A model generated the notes under the pieces. It saw only the letters and a list, made by a program, of their open reading frames with translations. It was not told the origin of the DNA and made no database searches. Positions 44,901 to 53,468 of a DNA stretch of 64,000 bases are shown here, one piece after another. The first letter of the stretch is position 1; each line of letters starts with the position of its first letter. This DNA comes from JBKECP01 sp047974765. GTDB taxonomy: Bacteria > Pseudomonadota > Gammaproteobacteria > Pseudomonadales > Halieaceae. Where the stretch lies: NCBI GenBank assembly GCA_047974765.1, contig JBKECP010000027.1, positions 1 through 64,000 on the forward strand, given 5' to 3'. The translations under genes were made by a program, and so were the position numbers.

Positions 44901-45029
44901 TGTTGTTTTTCCCGAACCGGTTGGTCCGTTAATCAAAAATAAAGGGGCATTACCAAGGTCACTGAAACGAACAGTCTGACGATCCCTGAAAGGGCCAAAT
45001 GCCTGCAAGGTCAGTTCCAGCACCTTCAT
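41925..45029 (-). CDS. sbcC: Exonuclease subunit SbcC (Rad50-like ATPase)
   Basis: A 1034-residue SMC-like ATPase that works with SbcD to cut hairpins and DNA ends. It has an N-terminal Walker A (NGPTGSGKTTLLD), two long glutamine-rich coiled coils, a zinc hook CPVCGSQSHP near residue 511 and a C-terminal ABC signature LSGGESFQ with Walker B FVDEGFGSLD. It lies 51 bases downstream of sbcD on the same strand, the usual order. Confidence 0.96.
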   Translation of the reverse strand: MKVLELTLQAFGPFRDRQTVRFSDLGNAPLFLINGPTGSGKTTLLDAICFALYGSTTGNEREGSDMRCQQSPDSIISEVVLRFELGGKCYQIARQPTQLRPRVRGTGTTEHKTRASLYRLGKDGSTDNGELLVEQKVQDANRRIIELTGLNANQFRQVMVLPQGQFRQLLLADSSEREAIFQSLFRTDIYKRIEERLKSAAADIRRNFEQGQSRLQAIIEAGEVSDEQALIQALADIDSDVKAQVQAADAAFKAWQAADNQLVKARTLDRAAKALSEANTQLDALNAQASEIAAEQKALALARCASALEPAFARRHQAEDHLLEASAACERASECQQTADSALTVAQQVLVQATQAQQQSAALRQEIAELEAMKPAVTRLLQISDHQRSQQQQLTEKMAAQQAVSKDLAAAKNRLSSLKCKSSALEEALTASEGVERAQQAAQLQLDKACQRDQLRQAQHEFADRLAQQLVAEQAAEIELEQQQQQLKILRRNWHLGQAYRLAQELQQGQACPVCGSQSHPAPADNFEVDKPLPDEAELNIQEQRCQQADSQLVKCRQQIAVIQAQCEQLQQQLNQCQQSLASNTAEAGQTLDFFKQQLQILAMQWQQRIGQLEQYRQLGLHLHEQEMQVQQIQEQLSVQNAQCTAAELVLRETSSRRAELETRLPEPYRIEGALDKQRQHIGHQLDTLLNQLEEAHQQLRQAEHADSEARAAVKAAQARLKYANDELAKALGQLEHALADSPFDSAEACKQAQLSVQQLAQREQALDTYQQILAATHTRIEVLQAQLSGEELADVAACEVCEQAARKQRDDAATHRESLLRRQQNLYTTQRKLEYERKASRALEARYKVVGTLAEVANGQSGSRISLQRYVLGILLDDVLSQASDRLFSMSGGRYHLLRKLDPNKGRRAAGLDLEVYDNYSGSARPVATLSGGESFQAALALALGLSDVVQSQAGGIALDTLFVDEGFGSLDAEALELAIQTLLELQHSGRTVGIISHVAELKSRLDTRIDLTHNRRGSQISLIAPSVIRHHV

Positions 45030-45080
45030 GCGCCGGAACTCTCATACCGGCTCTCACAGTCATCGATCACAAAGCAACCC

Positions 45081-46226
45081 TCACAGCTCACCTTCGTGTT
45101 GCAGTTGATTGAGTAAATCCACCAGATATTGTCTTTGCACTTTACTGAGTGAGTCGCCCTGCATCGTTTCAAAAAAGGTCTCGAACAGATCGAGCTGTGA
45201 TGTTTTCATTATCTGTCTGGACAGTGTGGCTGTTGAGGTTATCTGTTCACGCCGGAGAAATTGCAATTGCAGTACATTGGGATAGACAGCGCGCAGCTTA
45301 CCCATGACATCCAGCAAGGCACCCGTATCATTAAGACGTGCCAGTATATAGTCATCACTTTGTCTGTCTGTAGGCGCAGCAGCAATCAATTCAGACAAAC
45401 TGCCCTCGATAATACGCATATCCCGCAGAGGTTGCAGTGGCCGCTCGCTCAGTTCAATCCTGCCGTTGGCGTCAATATCCACCCGCGTGACTGACTTCTT
45501 ATGCGTGGCTTCAGAAAAGGAATATTTCAGTATGGAGCCGGCATAGCGGATGTGCTCACAACCACAGTGCTGAGGCCTGTGCAGGTGTCCAAGTGCAACA
45601 TAATCAAAGTCGGCAAACAGCTCTGCCGGTACACTGTCGATACCACCAACCGACAATACCCGCTCTGATTCACTTTCCAGACCACCGCTGACAAAACAGT
45701 GGGCCATTAAAATAGCTGGACGCCCCGGCTGGCGCTGTTGCTGTACCTGCATCAGTAATGCCTGCATAGCCTGGGCATGGCTGCTGATATTGTTATCGCC
45801 GCTTATCTGACGAACACTGAGCGGACCGGCATAAGGCAAGCCGAAAATATCATAACAAACACCGTCAACATCAATGTTGACAGCGCTCACAGTCTCATTC
45901 AGGGGACCAAATATGTGCAGCCCCGCCCCTTCAAGCAGGTCAGAGGCAAAGCCCAGACGCTCGGCACTGTCGTGATTGCCCGCAATCATCACAACCTGGC
46001 ATCCCAGTTCACGACAGAGGGTATTAAGGGTTTGTCCCAATAGTGCAACGGCCTCAGCTGGCGGGACTGCACGGTCATAAACATCACCGGCTATCAGCAG
46101 GACGTCGATAGCTTCTGCTTTAACAAAGGCAACTATTTGAGCCAGTACATGGGCCTGATCTTCAAGCAAAGACAAACCGTGCAGCTGTCGCCCCAGGTGC
46201 CAGTCAGATGTGTGCAGCAATCGCAA
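45081..46226 (-). CDS. sbcD: Exonuclease subunit SbcD (Mre11-like nuclease)
   Basis: A 381-residue metallophosphoesterase nuclease. The metal-binding motifs are HTSDWHLG at the N-terminus, GDVYDRA, AGNHDSAER and GHLHRPQ. First gene of the sbcDC operon; the start is the first Met of the conserved N-terminus. It lies 12 bases downstream of the TRIC-like gene on the same strand. Confidence 0.96.
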   Translation of the reverse strand: MRLLHTSDWHLGRQLHGLSLLEDQAHVLAQIVAFVKAEAIDVLLIAGDVYDRAVPPAEAVALLGQTLNTLCRELGCQVVMIAGNHDSAERLGFASDLLEGAGLHIFGPLNETVSAVNIDVDGVCYDIFGLPYAGPLSVRQISGDNNISSHAQAMQALLMQVQQQRQPGRPAILMAHCFVSGGLESESERVLSVGGIDSVPAELFADFDYVALGHLHRPQHCGCEHIRYAGSILKYSFSEATHKKSVTRVDIDANGRIELSERPLQPLRDMRIIEGSLSELIAAAPTDRQSDDYILARLNDTGALLDVMGKLRAVYPNVLQLQFLRREQITSTATLSRQIMKTSQLDLFETFFETMQGDSLSKVQRQYLVDLLNQLQHEGEL

Positions 46227-46238
46227 AACAGGCTCCGT

Positions 46239-46856
46239 TTATTCGCCCTGGTATTTGGGCAGACGCAGATCAAACACAATAGCTCCGGCACGCAGTGCAA
46301 AAGCAGCGGCAATACTGATGGGCAAGGCCAGCGGTGCTGTAATCTCCAGTTGCACCAGCGTGATGAAACTGGTCGCACCAAGCAAGGCTGCTGTCACATA
46401 AATTTCAGGCCCCAGCAGAATTGGCGGCCGGTTCAGCAAGGTATCACGAATCAACGAGCCAAAACTGGCCGTCATCATACCCATACCAATGGCGACCAGT
46501 GGTGGTGCATCCCAGGCCAGCGCTTTTTGTGTGCCCAGCACGGAAAACAGAGCCAGCCCCATGGCATCTGCCCACAGCAGGGTTCGCCGCAATGAATTAA
46601 AAAAATGGGCGAAAAACCAAGTGGCGGCGGAAGCGATGATGCAAACCCAAAGGTAACTTGTATCACCGACCCAAAATACTCGGTCAGTGTTGAGAATCAG
46701 ATCCCGGGCAGTACCACCACCGACAGCGGTTATGGTGCCAAAGAGGATAAAACTGAGGATATCCATGCGCCGCTCCGCCGCTGCCAGCGCACCACTGATG
46801 GCAAACACGGCAACACCCAGCAGGTCAAATATACGAATAACCAGGGCTAGCTCCAT
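46239..46856 (-). CDS. Trimeric intracellular cation channel family protein (YicG/YadS-like)
   Basis: A 205-residue membrane protein with seven predicted helices in two homologous halves. Both signature segments are visible: GGGTARDLIL in the first half and FGSLIRDTLL in the second. Prokaryotic TRIC channels conduct K+. A glycine-transport role has been proposed for some members, so the physiological substrate is open. It lies just upstream of sbcD on the same strand and could be co-transcribed. Confidence 0.9.
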   Translation of the reverse strand: MELALVIRIFDLLGVAVFAISGALAAAERRMDILSFILFGTITAVGGGTARDLILNTDRVFWVGDTSYLWVCIIASAATWFFAHFFNSLRRTLLWADAMGLALFSVLGTQKALAWDAPPLVAIGMGMMTASFGSLIRDTLLNRPPILLGPEIYVTAALLGATSFITLVQLEITAPLALPISIAAAFALRAGAIVFDLRLPKYQGE

Positions 46857-46989
46857 GTGTTTTCTCCGTGAGATCCTATTTTTCTTTGAGACAGATATGT
46901 CCTGTATTGGCTATACAAGGTCGTGCACCGCCAAGCCGTATACGGCCATGCTATGATCCGGTTTTTTGCGACGGGGTAAACATTTATCT

Positions 46990-47256
46990 ATGGGAAAGTC
47001 TGTCATGGTGTCTGTGGTAGCATTTGCCACACTGGTCGTTGTAATTGTGAGCCTGTACTGGCTCACAATTGAGCCACAAAAAAGTGAATTGCAAAACAAC
47101 AGTGCTGCGGATGATGTCTGTCCTTCTTCGGCCAGACAGACAAATAACCCTCAACAGAGTGTGGGGGCGGCCGTGCTGGCCGATGAACCTGGTGACCAGG
47201 AGGCACTGATCAACCGGGCCATTATTGTAAAAGCCAAATGCGGACAAGATGAATAA
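46990..47256 (+). CDS. Small single-pass membrane protein, unknown
   Basis: An 88-residue frame with one clear membrane helix (MVSVVAFATLVVVIVSLYWL) followed by a polar extracytoplasmic tail that contains two cysteines. I do not recognise a family. The ATG at 46990 is preceded by GGGG at a long distance; a TTG at 46966 is an alternative. Supported only by the N-terminal topology and the open frame. Confidence 0.45.
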   Translation: MGKSVMVSVVAFATLVVVIVSLYWLTIEPQKSELQNNSAADDVCPSSARQTNNPQQSVGAAVLADEPGDQEALINRAIIVKAKCGQDE

Positions 47257-47367
47257 GTATAAAGTGTCCTGTCTGTTTCTATGCGTTCAATATTAACCAA
47301 GCAAGCATTCAGCCGGGTTAATTCGCGCTGCATGAATGTAGCGCCGTCAGCTCTTTGCCAGCGCAAG

Positions 47368-47413
47368 CCCGCTAAAATCAAGGGATTTCGAAAATTCCAC
47401 CGATTTAAGCGGG
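47368..47413. repeat. Dispersed palindromic repeat, copy 2
   Basis: CCCGCTAAAATCA pairs with CGATTTAAGCGGG around AGGGATTTCGAAAATTCCAC. The AAAATCAAGGGATTTC core is shared with the other two copies. A GCGCTGCATGAATGTAGCGC hairpin (47322-47344) precedes it, as GGCACATGGATGTGCC precedes copy 3. Confidence 0.65.
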
Positions 47414-47537
47414 CGACCATCAAATAGTGAAGGATTCATCTATCTGATTGCCAGGTTGATAACAGCTCCTGTACAGCCAGCAAAGTGTTTGACTTGTAAA
47501 CATTCATTGCTGGCTCATTGCTGCTGAATATGAATTG

Positions 47538-48602
47538 TCAGACACGAGGATTTTGGTTGTACTGCAGAATTTTCAGCACACTATTTTCAATAGCCACAGA
47601 AACGGCAATACCCAGTTTGCTGCACCAATTGGTTTTTTCGATATAAGAAACCCGATATACATCCCAGTCTTTCAAATGCTCCTGGATAAAGTCATCGCTG
47701 GTTTTGATCTCATCAAACAGGCCGCGTTCAAGCGCATCGCGCCCGTACCAGGCTTCGCCGGTAGCAACACTTTCAATATCCAGTGAGGGCCGGAAGTGAC
47801 TGATATGATCCTTGAACAGGGTGTGGACCATATTGATCTCTTCGGTAAATTTGGCTCTGCCTTCTTCGGTGTTTTCACCAAGAACGGTGACAGTCCGCTT
47901 GTACTTGCCGGCGGTAAACAGCTCATAATCAACATTATTTTTTTTCAGCAGACGATGCACATTGGGTACCTGAGCAACGACACCAATAGACCCCAACAGG
48001 GCAAAAGGTGCAGCAATAATACGATTGCCGATACAGGCCATCAGATAACCGCCGCTGGCGGCAATATTGTCGACCGAGATAGTCAGCTCAATGCCGGCAT
48101 CGCGCAGGCGTGCAAGCTGGCTGCCTGCCAGGCCATAATTGCTGACCATACCGCCAGGGCTTTCAAGGCGTAACAGAACGGCATCCTTATCGCCTGCCTG
48201 GGAAATAATGGCACTGATCTCTTCACGCAGATTAACAACACCGCTGGCCTTCATATTGCCATCGAAATCAATGGTAAACAGCCGGGGCTTGCGCGACGCC
48301 TCTTCAGTTTGGACCAGCCCCTGTTTGGCCTGCTTTTTGGCCGCCTTGGATTTGGCCTTTTGCGCTTTGCGTTCAGTCTTCTCACGGGCCTTGACCCATT
48401 CAATATCCTCAGCGGTGTCACGAATGGTATCGCCCATGCGCTTGTAGCGTTCGTTCAGGTTCAGCACCTCGATATGACCGTTACCAAAAGATGAGCGATT
48501 GCGTGCATTGACAACAAAGAAAAACAAAAAAACAAGAATAAAAACCAGTAAAAAAGTAATGATTTTGGCTAAAAAAAGTCCGTACTGTGCAAAATAATCC
48601 AA
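47538..48602 (-). CDS. sohB: Inner-membrane protease SohB (S49 family)
   Basis: A 354-residue serine protease related to signal peptide peptidase SppA. It has an N-terminal membrane helix, a lysine-rich linker (KAQKAKSKAAKKQAK) and the S49 domain. The catalytic serine is in NIAASGGYLMA, and the lysine of the Ser-Lys dyad is in the AGKYKRT segment, followed by LGENTEEGRAKF as in E. coli SohB. Length matches the family. The gene stands alone, divergent from nhaB. Confidence 0.94.
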   Translation of the reverse strand: MDYFAQYGLFLAKIITFLLVFILVFLFFFVVNARNRSSFGNGHIEVLNLNERYKRMGDTIRDTAEDIEWVKAREKTERKAQKAKSKAAKKQAKQGLVQTEEASRKPRLFTIDFDGNMKASGVVNLREEISAIISQAGDKDAVLLRLESPGGMVSNYGLAGSQLARLRDAGIELTISVDNIAASGGYLMACIGNRIIAAPFALLGSIGVVAQVPNVHRLLKKNNVDYELFTAGKYKRTVTVLGENTEEGRAKFTEEINMVHTLFKDHISHFRPSLDIESVATGEAWYGRDALERGLFDEIKTSDDFIQEHLKDWDVYRVSYIEKTNWCSKLGIAVSVAIENSVLKILQYNQNPRV

Positions 48603-48940
48603 AGTAAGTTCTCCGATCGCTTAATAATGTTGTTGGCCGGTTTTGAGCTGGTCGATATAGTGACACATCCGTCAGCAGATCATTGCACTGAAAAACCAGA
48701 TAAATGGCATGAGCAGTATCTGCAGGTGGCTGGGCACTGGCTTGAAACATAATGTAGATTTTCTGACGGGTCGTGTTTTTTGATGGATGGGCCATAATAT
48801 GCGCCCTGTTAAGGTGGGCGCAAGACAATGGACACATTGGCCTGATTTTTGCCCCAAAATTGGTCACGGGCAATATCACGAAGCCCTGTATTGCAGTAGA
48901 ATGCCCCGCCATAACCCACTATAAGGGCTTTCATGGCACT

Positions 48941-50449
48941 ATGAACGAGACAATTACCTCTGCGCTTTGGAAAAATTTTCTGGGCACATCACCAAACTGG
49001 TACAAGCAGGCCATCCTCCTTTTTCTTCTTATCAATCCCGTTTTGCTACTGACTATCGGTGCTTTTGCCACGGGTTGGGTTCTGATTGCCGAGTTTATTT
49101 TTACACTCGCCATGGCTTTGCGTTGTTATCCACTACAACCCGGTGGTTTGCTGGCCATCGAGGCTATTGCCCTGGGTATGGCTTCACCCGAGGCAGTCTA
49201 TAACGAGGCACTGCATAACTTTGAAGTCATCCTGCTGCTGATGTTCATGGTAGCTGGCATCTACTTCATGAAAGAACTGTTGCTGTTTGTATTCACCAAA
49301 ATTTTGCTGCGGGTGCGCTCCAAAGTGATGTTGTCACTACTATTTTGTGGTGTATCGGCTGTTCTGTCAGCATTTCTTGATGCACTCACTGTTACCGCTG
49401 TATTAATCAGTGTTTGCGTCGGTTTTTACTCGGTTTATCACAAAGTGGCCTCCGGTAAACCCTCCACCCACCAGGATGTTCATAACAATGCTGATGACAA
49501 CGCCGTTCAGGATACAGCCCGTGAAGACCTTGAGCAGTTCAGAGCATTTTTGCGCAGCCTGTTGATGCACGGTGCTGTTGGCACTGCGCTCGGCGGTGTT
49601 TGTACGCTGGTGGGTGAGCCTCAAAATCTATTGATTGCACATGTCGCTGGCTGGAGCTTTATCGACTTTCTGAAGATTATGGCACCTGTCACCATGCCGG
49701 TACTGATTATGGGTCTATTAACCTGTGCTGTACTGGAACTGAGCGGCAAATTTGGTTATGGCGCCAAGCTGCCTGATACTGTCCGCGATGTACTGGTGGA
49801 TTTTCAAAACAAGGAAGAAGAGCGCCGCACGACCCGGATGGTTGTCCGTTTGATTGTACAGGCGCTGGTTGCCGTGTTGCTGGTTGTCGGCCTGGCCTTT
49901 CACCTGGCCGCAGTGGGCCTGATTGGCCTGATGGTAATTGTACTGTTAACTGCCTTTAACGGTGTTATAGAAGAACACCAGATTGGCCACGCCTTTGAGG
50001 AAGCACTGCCTTTTACTGCCTTACTGGTGGTGTTTTTTGCCATTGTGGCGGTTATTCATGAGCAGCACCTGTTTACCCCGGTTATCGATGCGGTACTGGC
50101 CATGGACAGCAGCGTCAGGCCATCGATGTTTTTTATCGCCAATGGTGTTTTGTCGATGATCAGTGACAACGTCTTTGTGGCAACGGTTTACATCAATGAA
50201 GTGAAGGCTGCTTTTGATGCCGGCACTATTAGCCGTGCAGAATTTGATCAATTGGCGGTGGCTATCAACGCAGGTACCAATCTGCCCAGTGTGGCCACAC
50301 CCAATGGACAGGCCGCATTCCTGTTCCTGCTGACCTCGGCGCTGGCGCCACTGGTGCGCCTTTCCTATGGCCGTATGGTCGTTATGGCTATTCCTTACAC
50401 AATTGTTATGGGCGGTGTGGGTCTGACCTGTGTCGCACTGTTTATCTGA
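48941..50449 (+). CDS. nhaB: Na+/H+ antiporter NhaB
   Basis: A 502-residue inner-membrane antiporter that exports Na+ (and Li+) in exchange for protons, with about 12 helices. The N-terminus MNETITSALWKNFLG and internal segments ALTVTAVLISVCVGFY, LVGEPQNLLIA and ISDNVFVATVYINEVK are characteristic of NhaB. The frame is open 56 codons further upstream but the conserved protein begins at the ATG at 48941. Followed by a strong terminator shared with dnaQ. Confidence 0.95.
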   Translation: MNETITSALWKNFLGTSPNWYKQAILLFLLINPVLLLTIGAFATGWVLIAEFIFTLAMALRCYPLQPGGLLAIEAIALGMASPEAVYNEALHNFEVILLLMFMVAGIYFMKELLLFVFTKILLRVRSKVMLSLLFCGVSAVLSAFLDALTVTAVLISVCVGFYSVYHKVASGKPSTHQDVHNNADDNAVQDTAREDLEQFRAFLRSLLMHGAVGTALGGVCTLVGEPQNLLIAHVAGWSFIDFLKIMAPVTMPVLIMGLLTCAVLELSGKFGYGAKLPDTVRDVLVDFQNKEEERRTTRMVVRLIVQALVAVLLVVGLAFHLAAVGLIGLMVIVLLTAFNGVIEEHQIGHAFEEALPFTALLVVFFAIVAVIHEQHLFTPVIDAVLAMDSSVRPSMFFIANGVLSMISDNVFVATVYINEVKAAFDAGTISRAEFDQLAVAINAGTNLPSVATPNGQAAFLFLLTSALAPLVRLSYGRMVVMAIPYTIVMGGVGLTCVALFI

Positions 50450-50459
50450 TGCTCTTTAT

Positions 50460-50485
50460 GTCACCCGGCCATAAAACCGGGTGAC
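50460..50485. terminator. Bidirectional terminator between nhaB and dnaQ
   Basis: A perfect 9-bp stem GTCACCCGG/CCGGGTGAC with 8-base loop CCATAAAA lies between the two convergent stop codons. Confidence 0.75.
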
Positions 50486-50486
50486 G

Positions 50487-51212
50487 TTACTTTGCCGTAT
50501 ATATTTCCCGCCAAAGCACCTGACCACCACTGCTGGCGGCAATGGCATCCAGCTGTGCTTCATGAGCAGCCAGTTCGTCAGCATCCGGCGCAATAACAGG
50601 CAGTGTGTCACGATCTGCTGACAGACGCCTGATCCGCTCACCCGCAGCACCTCCTGAACTTCCGTGTGCGTCGTGGTCAGACAGTGCCAGTGCTGTTTGA
50701 CCGCCGGTCATAGCAAGATAGACATCTGCCAGGATTTCAGCATCGAGCAAGGCGCCGTGCAGCTCGCGCTGGGAGTTATCAACCGTGTAACGCTGGCACA
50801 ACGCATCCAGAGTATTGCGCTGACCGGGATGCTTGGCTCTGGCCATCAGCAGTGAATCAATAACGCCACAGAGACTGCCCATTGCCGGCATATTGCCAAT
50901 GCGTTTGAGTTCGGCATTGAGAAAGCCGATATCAAAAGGCGCATTGTGAATAATCAGCTCGGCACCCCGCACAAAATCAACAAAGGATTCAGCAATTGTG
51001 GCAAATACCGGCTTGTCGGCCAGAAATTCATTGCTGATGCCATGCACCTCAATCGCGCCCTGGTCCACCTCCCGCTCGGGGTTGATGTACTGATGGTAAT
51101 GCTTGCCTGTCAGGCGGCGGTTGATCAGCTCTACGCAGCCGATCTCAATAATACGATGGCCCTGATTGACTTCCAGACCGGTGGTTTCTGTATCCAGTAC
51201 AACCTGTCTCAT
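50487..51212 (-). CDS. dnaQ: DNA polymerase III epsilon subunit (proofreading exonuclease)
   Basis: A 241-residue DEDDh 3'-5' exonuclease. Motifs are VLDTETTGLE (Exo I), IIHNAPFDIGFL (Exo II) and LHGALLDAEILADVY (Exo III with catalytic His and Asp). A clamp-binding segment QTALAL follows, as QTSMAF does in E. coli, then a C-terminal polymerase-binding tail. Its ATG overlaps the rnhA stop by four bases, so here dnaQ is co-directional with rnhA rather than divergent as in E. coli. Confidence 0.95.
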   Translation of the reverse strand: MRQVVLDTETTGLEVNQGHRIIEIGCVELINRRLTGKHYHQYINPEREVDQGAIEVHGISNEFLADKPVFATIAESFVDFVRGAELIIHNAPFDIGFLNAELKRIGNMPAMGSLCGVIDSLLMARAKHPGQRNTLDALCQRYTVDNSQRELHGALLDAEILADVYLAMTGGQTALALSDHDAHGSSGGAAGERIRRLSADRDTLPVIAPDADELAAHEAQLDAIAASSGGQVLWREIYTAK

Positions 51213-51649
51213 GCAAGCATCTCGTCAATAGCCCGGTTGGCCAGTTGATCGGCCATTTCATTTTCACGGTGACCACTGTGCCCCTTGACCCAGCGCCAGT
51301 CGACCTGGTGACGCTGATTTTCAGTATCCAGTTCGCGCCACAAATCTTCATTTTTAACCGGCTTGCGGGCTGCTGTTTTCCAGCCTTTGAGCTTCCAGTT
51401 GTCCAACCATTTGGTGATGCCATCACGAACATACACCGAGTCTGTTGACAGCGTTACCGCACAGGGTTCTTTTAGTGCGCGCAGAGCTTCGATTGCCGCT
51501 TTCAATTCCATTCGGTTATTGGTGGTATCAGGCTCTGAACCATACAGCTCCCGCTCGGTACCCTGATAGCGCAGAATGACTCCCCATCCACCGGGGCCGG
51601 GGTTGCCGCGACAAGCACCATCGGTAAAAATTTCTACATGCTTGTTCAC
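51209..51649 (-). CDS. rnhA: Ribonuclease HI
   Basis: A 146-residue RNase H removing RNA from RNA-DNA hybrids. The catalytic residues lie in FTDGACRGNPGPGGW, MELKAAI, STDSVYV and GHSGHRENEMAD. The start is GTG at 51649, which overlaps the stop of the preceding methyltransferase as GTGA; the open frame upstream is not RNase H-like. It is coupled at both ends (GTGA with the upstream gene, ATGA with dnaQ). Confidence 0.95.
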   Translation of the reverse strand: MNKHVEIFTDGACRGNPGPGGWGVILRYQGTERELYGSEPDTTNNRMELKAAIEALRALKEPCAVTLSTDSVYVRDGITKWLDNWKLKGWKTAARKPVKNEDLWRELDTENQRHQVDWRWVKGHSGHRENEMADQLANRAIDEMLA

Positions 51650-52443
51650 TGCGAGTGCATATCCCTGTGTTGTATGTGTTGAACTGTATTTTGTGTGGGC
51701 GAATGCCTGGGTGCAGGTACAGGCTCGGGCACGCCCAGTTTGATCAGGCTGGCCCGCCGTGAACGAAGGCCTGGTCTGGCCGCCCCGCAAACCTTTTTAA
51801 TCGCATGAATCAGGTAGACCCCACCTATAGGCAGACGGCGCTGAGTGCACCATTGGTTATAACGCTGAATACGTGCATTCATCCGCTGCCCTCCCCGCAA
51901 AGGCAAAGCATAGTACTGTTTGATGGCCTCTTCCTCCAGGCCCAGCACATTGAGCCAGTCAACCAGACGCCAGGTACTCAGGCTCTGGCGCCGTCGCCAC
52001 AAAGCTGACCCCAACTGTGCCCGCAGTGCCAGCCCCATACCAAACAGACTAAGGGGATTGAAGCCAATAATAAAAAGATGGCCACGAGGTGTCAGTACCC
52101 GGTGCAGCTCCCGCAGCACCTGATGGGGATTGCGACTGAATTCAAGACAGTGATGTGCAATTAATACATCGACACTGTCAGTGGCCAGCGGTAACTGGTC
52201 AGATTCTGCCACCAGCCCCACCTCGCTACCTGCCTGCCCGGCAATATAGATACGGTGGCGCACAGGACTCTTGTCATAAAATGGGTGACAGCGACTGATA
52301 CCCACCTGTGCCAGGTGGTAGCCAAAGGCTGTCTCCAAATCTGCTGCCAGTGCCTCATTAAGTACATTCAGCAGATAGCGGCCTCTGTCACGCTCGTACC
52401 AGGTTTCCAGTTCCGTCCAAATCTCGTTAAACTCTCGCTTCAA
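51646..52443 (-). CDS. Class I SAM-dependent methyltransferase (YafS-like)
   Basis: A 265-residue methyltransferase of the type found between gloB and rnhA in enterobacteria. It has the Rossmann-type motifs but with a divergent glycine-rich loop; ATDSVDVLIAHHCLEFSRNPHQVLRELHRVLTPRG is the best-conserved region and FNPLSLFGM follows. Substrate unknown. First gene of a coupled methyltransferase-rnhA-dnaQ operon, divergent from gloB. Confidence 0.85.
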   Translation of the reverse strand: MKREFNEIWTELETWYERDRGRYLLNVLNEALAADLETAFGYHLAQVGISRCHPFYDKSPVRHRIYIAGQAGSEVGLVAESDQLPLATDSVDVLIAHHCLEFSRNPHQVLRELHRVLTPRGHLFIIGFNPLSLFGMGLALRAQLGSALWRRRQSLSTWRLVDWLNVLGLEEEAIKQYYALPLRGGQRMNARIQRYNQWCTQRRLPIGGVYLIHAIKKVCGAARPGLRSRRASLIKLGVPEPVPAPRHSPTQNTVQHIQHRDMHSQ

Positions 52444-52468
52444 TATGCGGTCCCAATACAGTATTCAA

Positions 52469-52487
52469 TACTCCCTGGCAGGGAGTA
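52469..52487. promoter_or_regulatory. Inverted repeat in the gloB / methyltransferase promoter region
   Basis: TACTCCCTG and CAGGGAGTA are perfect 9-base inverted arms around one G, 26 bases upstream of the methyltransferase gene. Candidate operator or a 5'-UTR hairpin. Nearer gloB, ACCGTAAT occurs twice (about 52590-52615). Confidence 0.4.
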
Positions 52488-52652
52488 AAACCTGTCTATA
52501 CTACTGTATTTTCAGGTGTTGTGTACTTCAAAGTGCATACTTCAAAAGGGTATACCGCAAACGATTTTATAGATGCCGTCTTATATTGATACCGTAATGG
52601 TATAGACACCGTAATATGGCGGCTGATGATCAGACTAACGCAAGGGTATTCC

Positions 52653-53441
52653 ATGCTTTCAATCTCTCCCCTGCCAGCCTTTAACGACAACTATATCTGG
52701 CTGCTGCACGATGGCACTCATGCTGTTGTTGTTGATCCTGGTGATGCAGCACCAGTCCAGGCAGCGCTGGCAGCTCAGGTACTGCAACTGATCGGCATTG
52801 TAATTACCCACCACCACCCCGATCACACCGGCGGGCTCGCCCAATTGCTGGCGCAGTGGTCTGTGCCAGTATTTGGCCCGGATAATGAGGCTATTGCAGG
52901 TATCAGCCAGGCATTGCGTGATGGCGATAGTATTGAGCTTTTGGGCCATCGCTGTGACGCCATTGCTGTACCAGGTCATACACTGGACCATATGGCTTTT
53001 TTTATACCTTCGGTTGATGAACAGCCTCCCCTGCTGTTCAGTGGTGACACTTTGTTTGCCGGTGGTTGTGGCCGTGTTTTTGAGGGCACTCACGAGCAGA
53101 TGTATCAGGCATTGATGCGTCTGGCCGCGTTACCACCACAAACCCGCATCTTTTGTGCCCATGAATATACGCAGGCAAATCTTGCCTTTGCCCGGGCTGT
53201 TGAGCCAGATAATACCGAGTTGGCAATGCGGGAGCAGGAGATTATTGCCCGGCGCGGACGGCAGGAAGTGACTTTGCCGTCTATGCTGTCTTTGGAGTTG
53301 CAGACCAATCCTTTTTTGCGCTGTAATTCAGCTGCCCTGCAAAAGGCATTGCAGCAGCAGGGTCGTCTTGCAACAGACCCTGAACAGCGCTCGGCAGAGT
53401 CGATCTTTGCCACACTGCGAACATGGAAGGATAATTTCTAG
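52653..53441 (+). CDS. gloB: Hydroxyacylglutathione hydrolase (glyoxalase II)
   Basis: A 262-residue metallo-beta-lactamase-fold enzyme that hydrolyses S-lactoylglutathione in methylglyoxal detoxification. The metal-binding THHHPDHTGG motif and GHTLDHMAFF, FSGDTLFAGGCGR and FCAHEYT segments are typical. The conserved N-terminus (PAFNDNYIWLL) places the start at ATG 52653. It lies 27 bases before mltD. Confidence 0.95.
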   Translation: MLSISPLPAFNDNYIWLLHDGTHAVVVDPGDAAPVQAALAAQVLQLIGIVITHHHPDHTGGLAQLLAQWSVPVFGPDNEAIAGISQALRDGDSIELLGHRCDAIAVPGHTLDHMAFFIPSVDEQPPLLFSGDTLFAGGCGRVFEGTHEQMYQALMRLAALPPQTRIFCAHEYTQANLAFARAVEPDNTELAMREQEIIARRGRQEVTLPSMLSLELQTNPFLRCNSAALQKALQQQGRLATDPEQRSAESIFATLRTWKDNF

Positions 53442-53468
53442 GGAAAGAAAATAATTTCTATAAATTTC

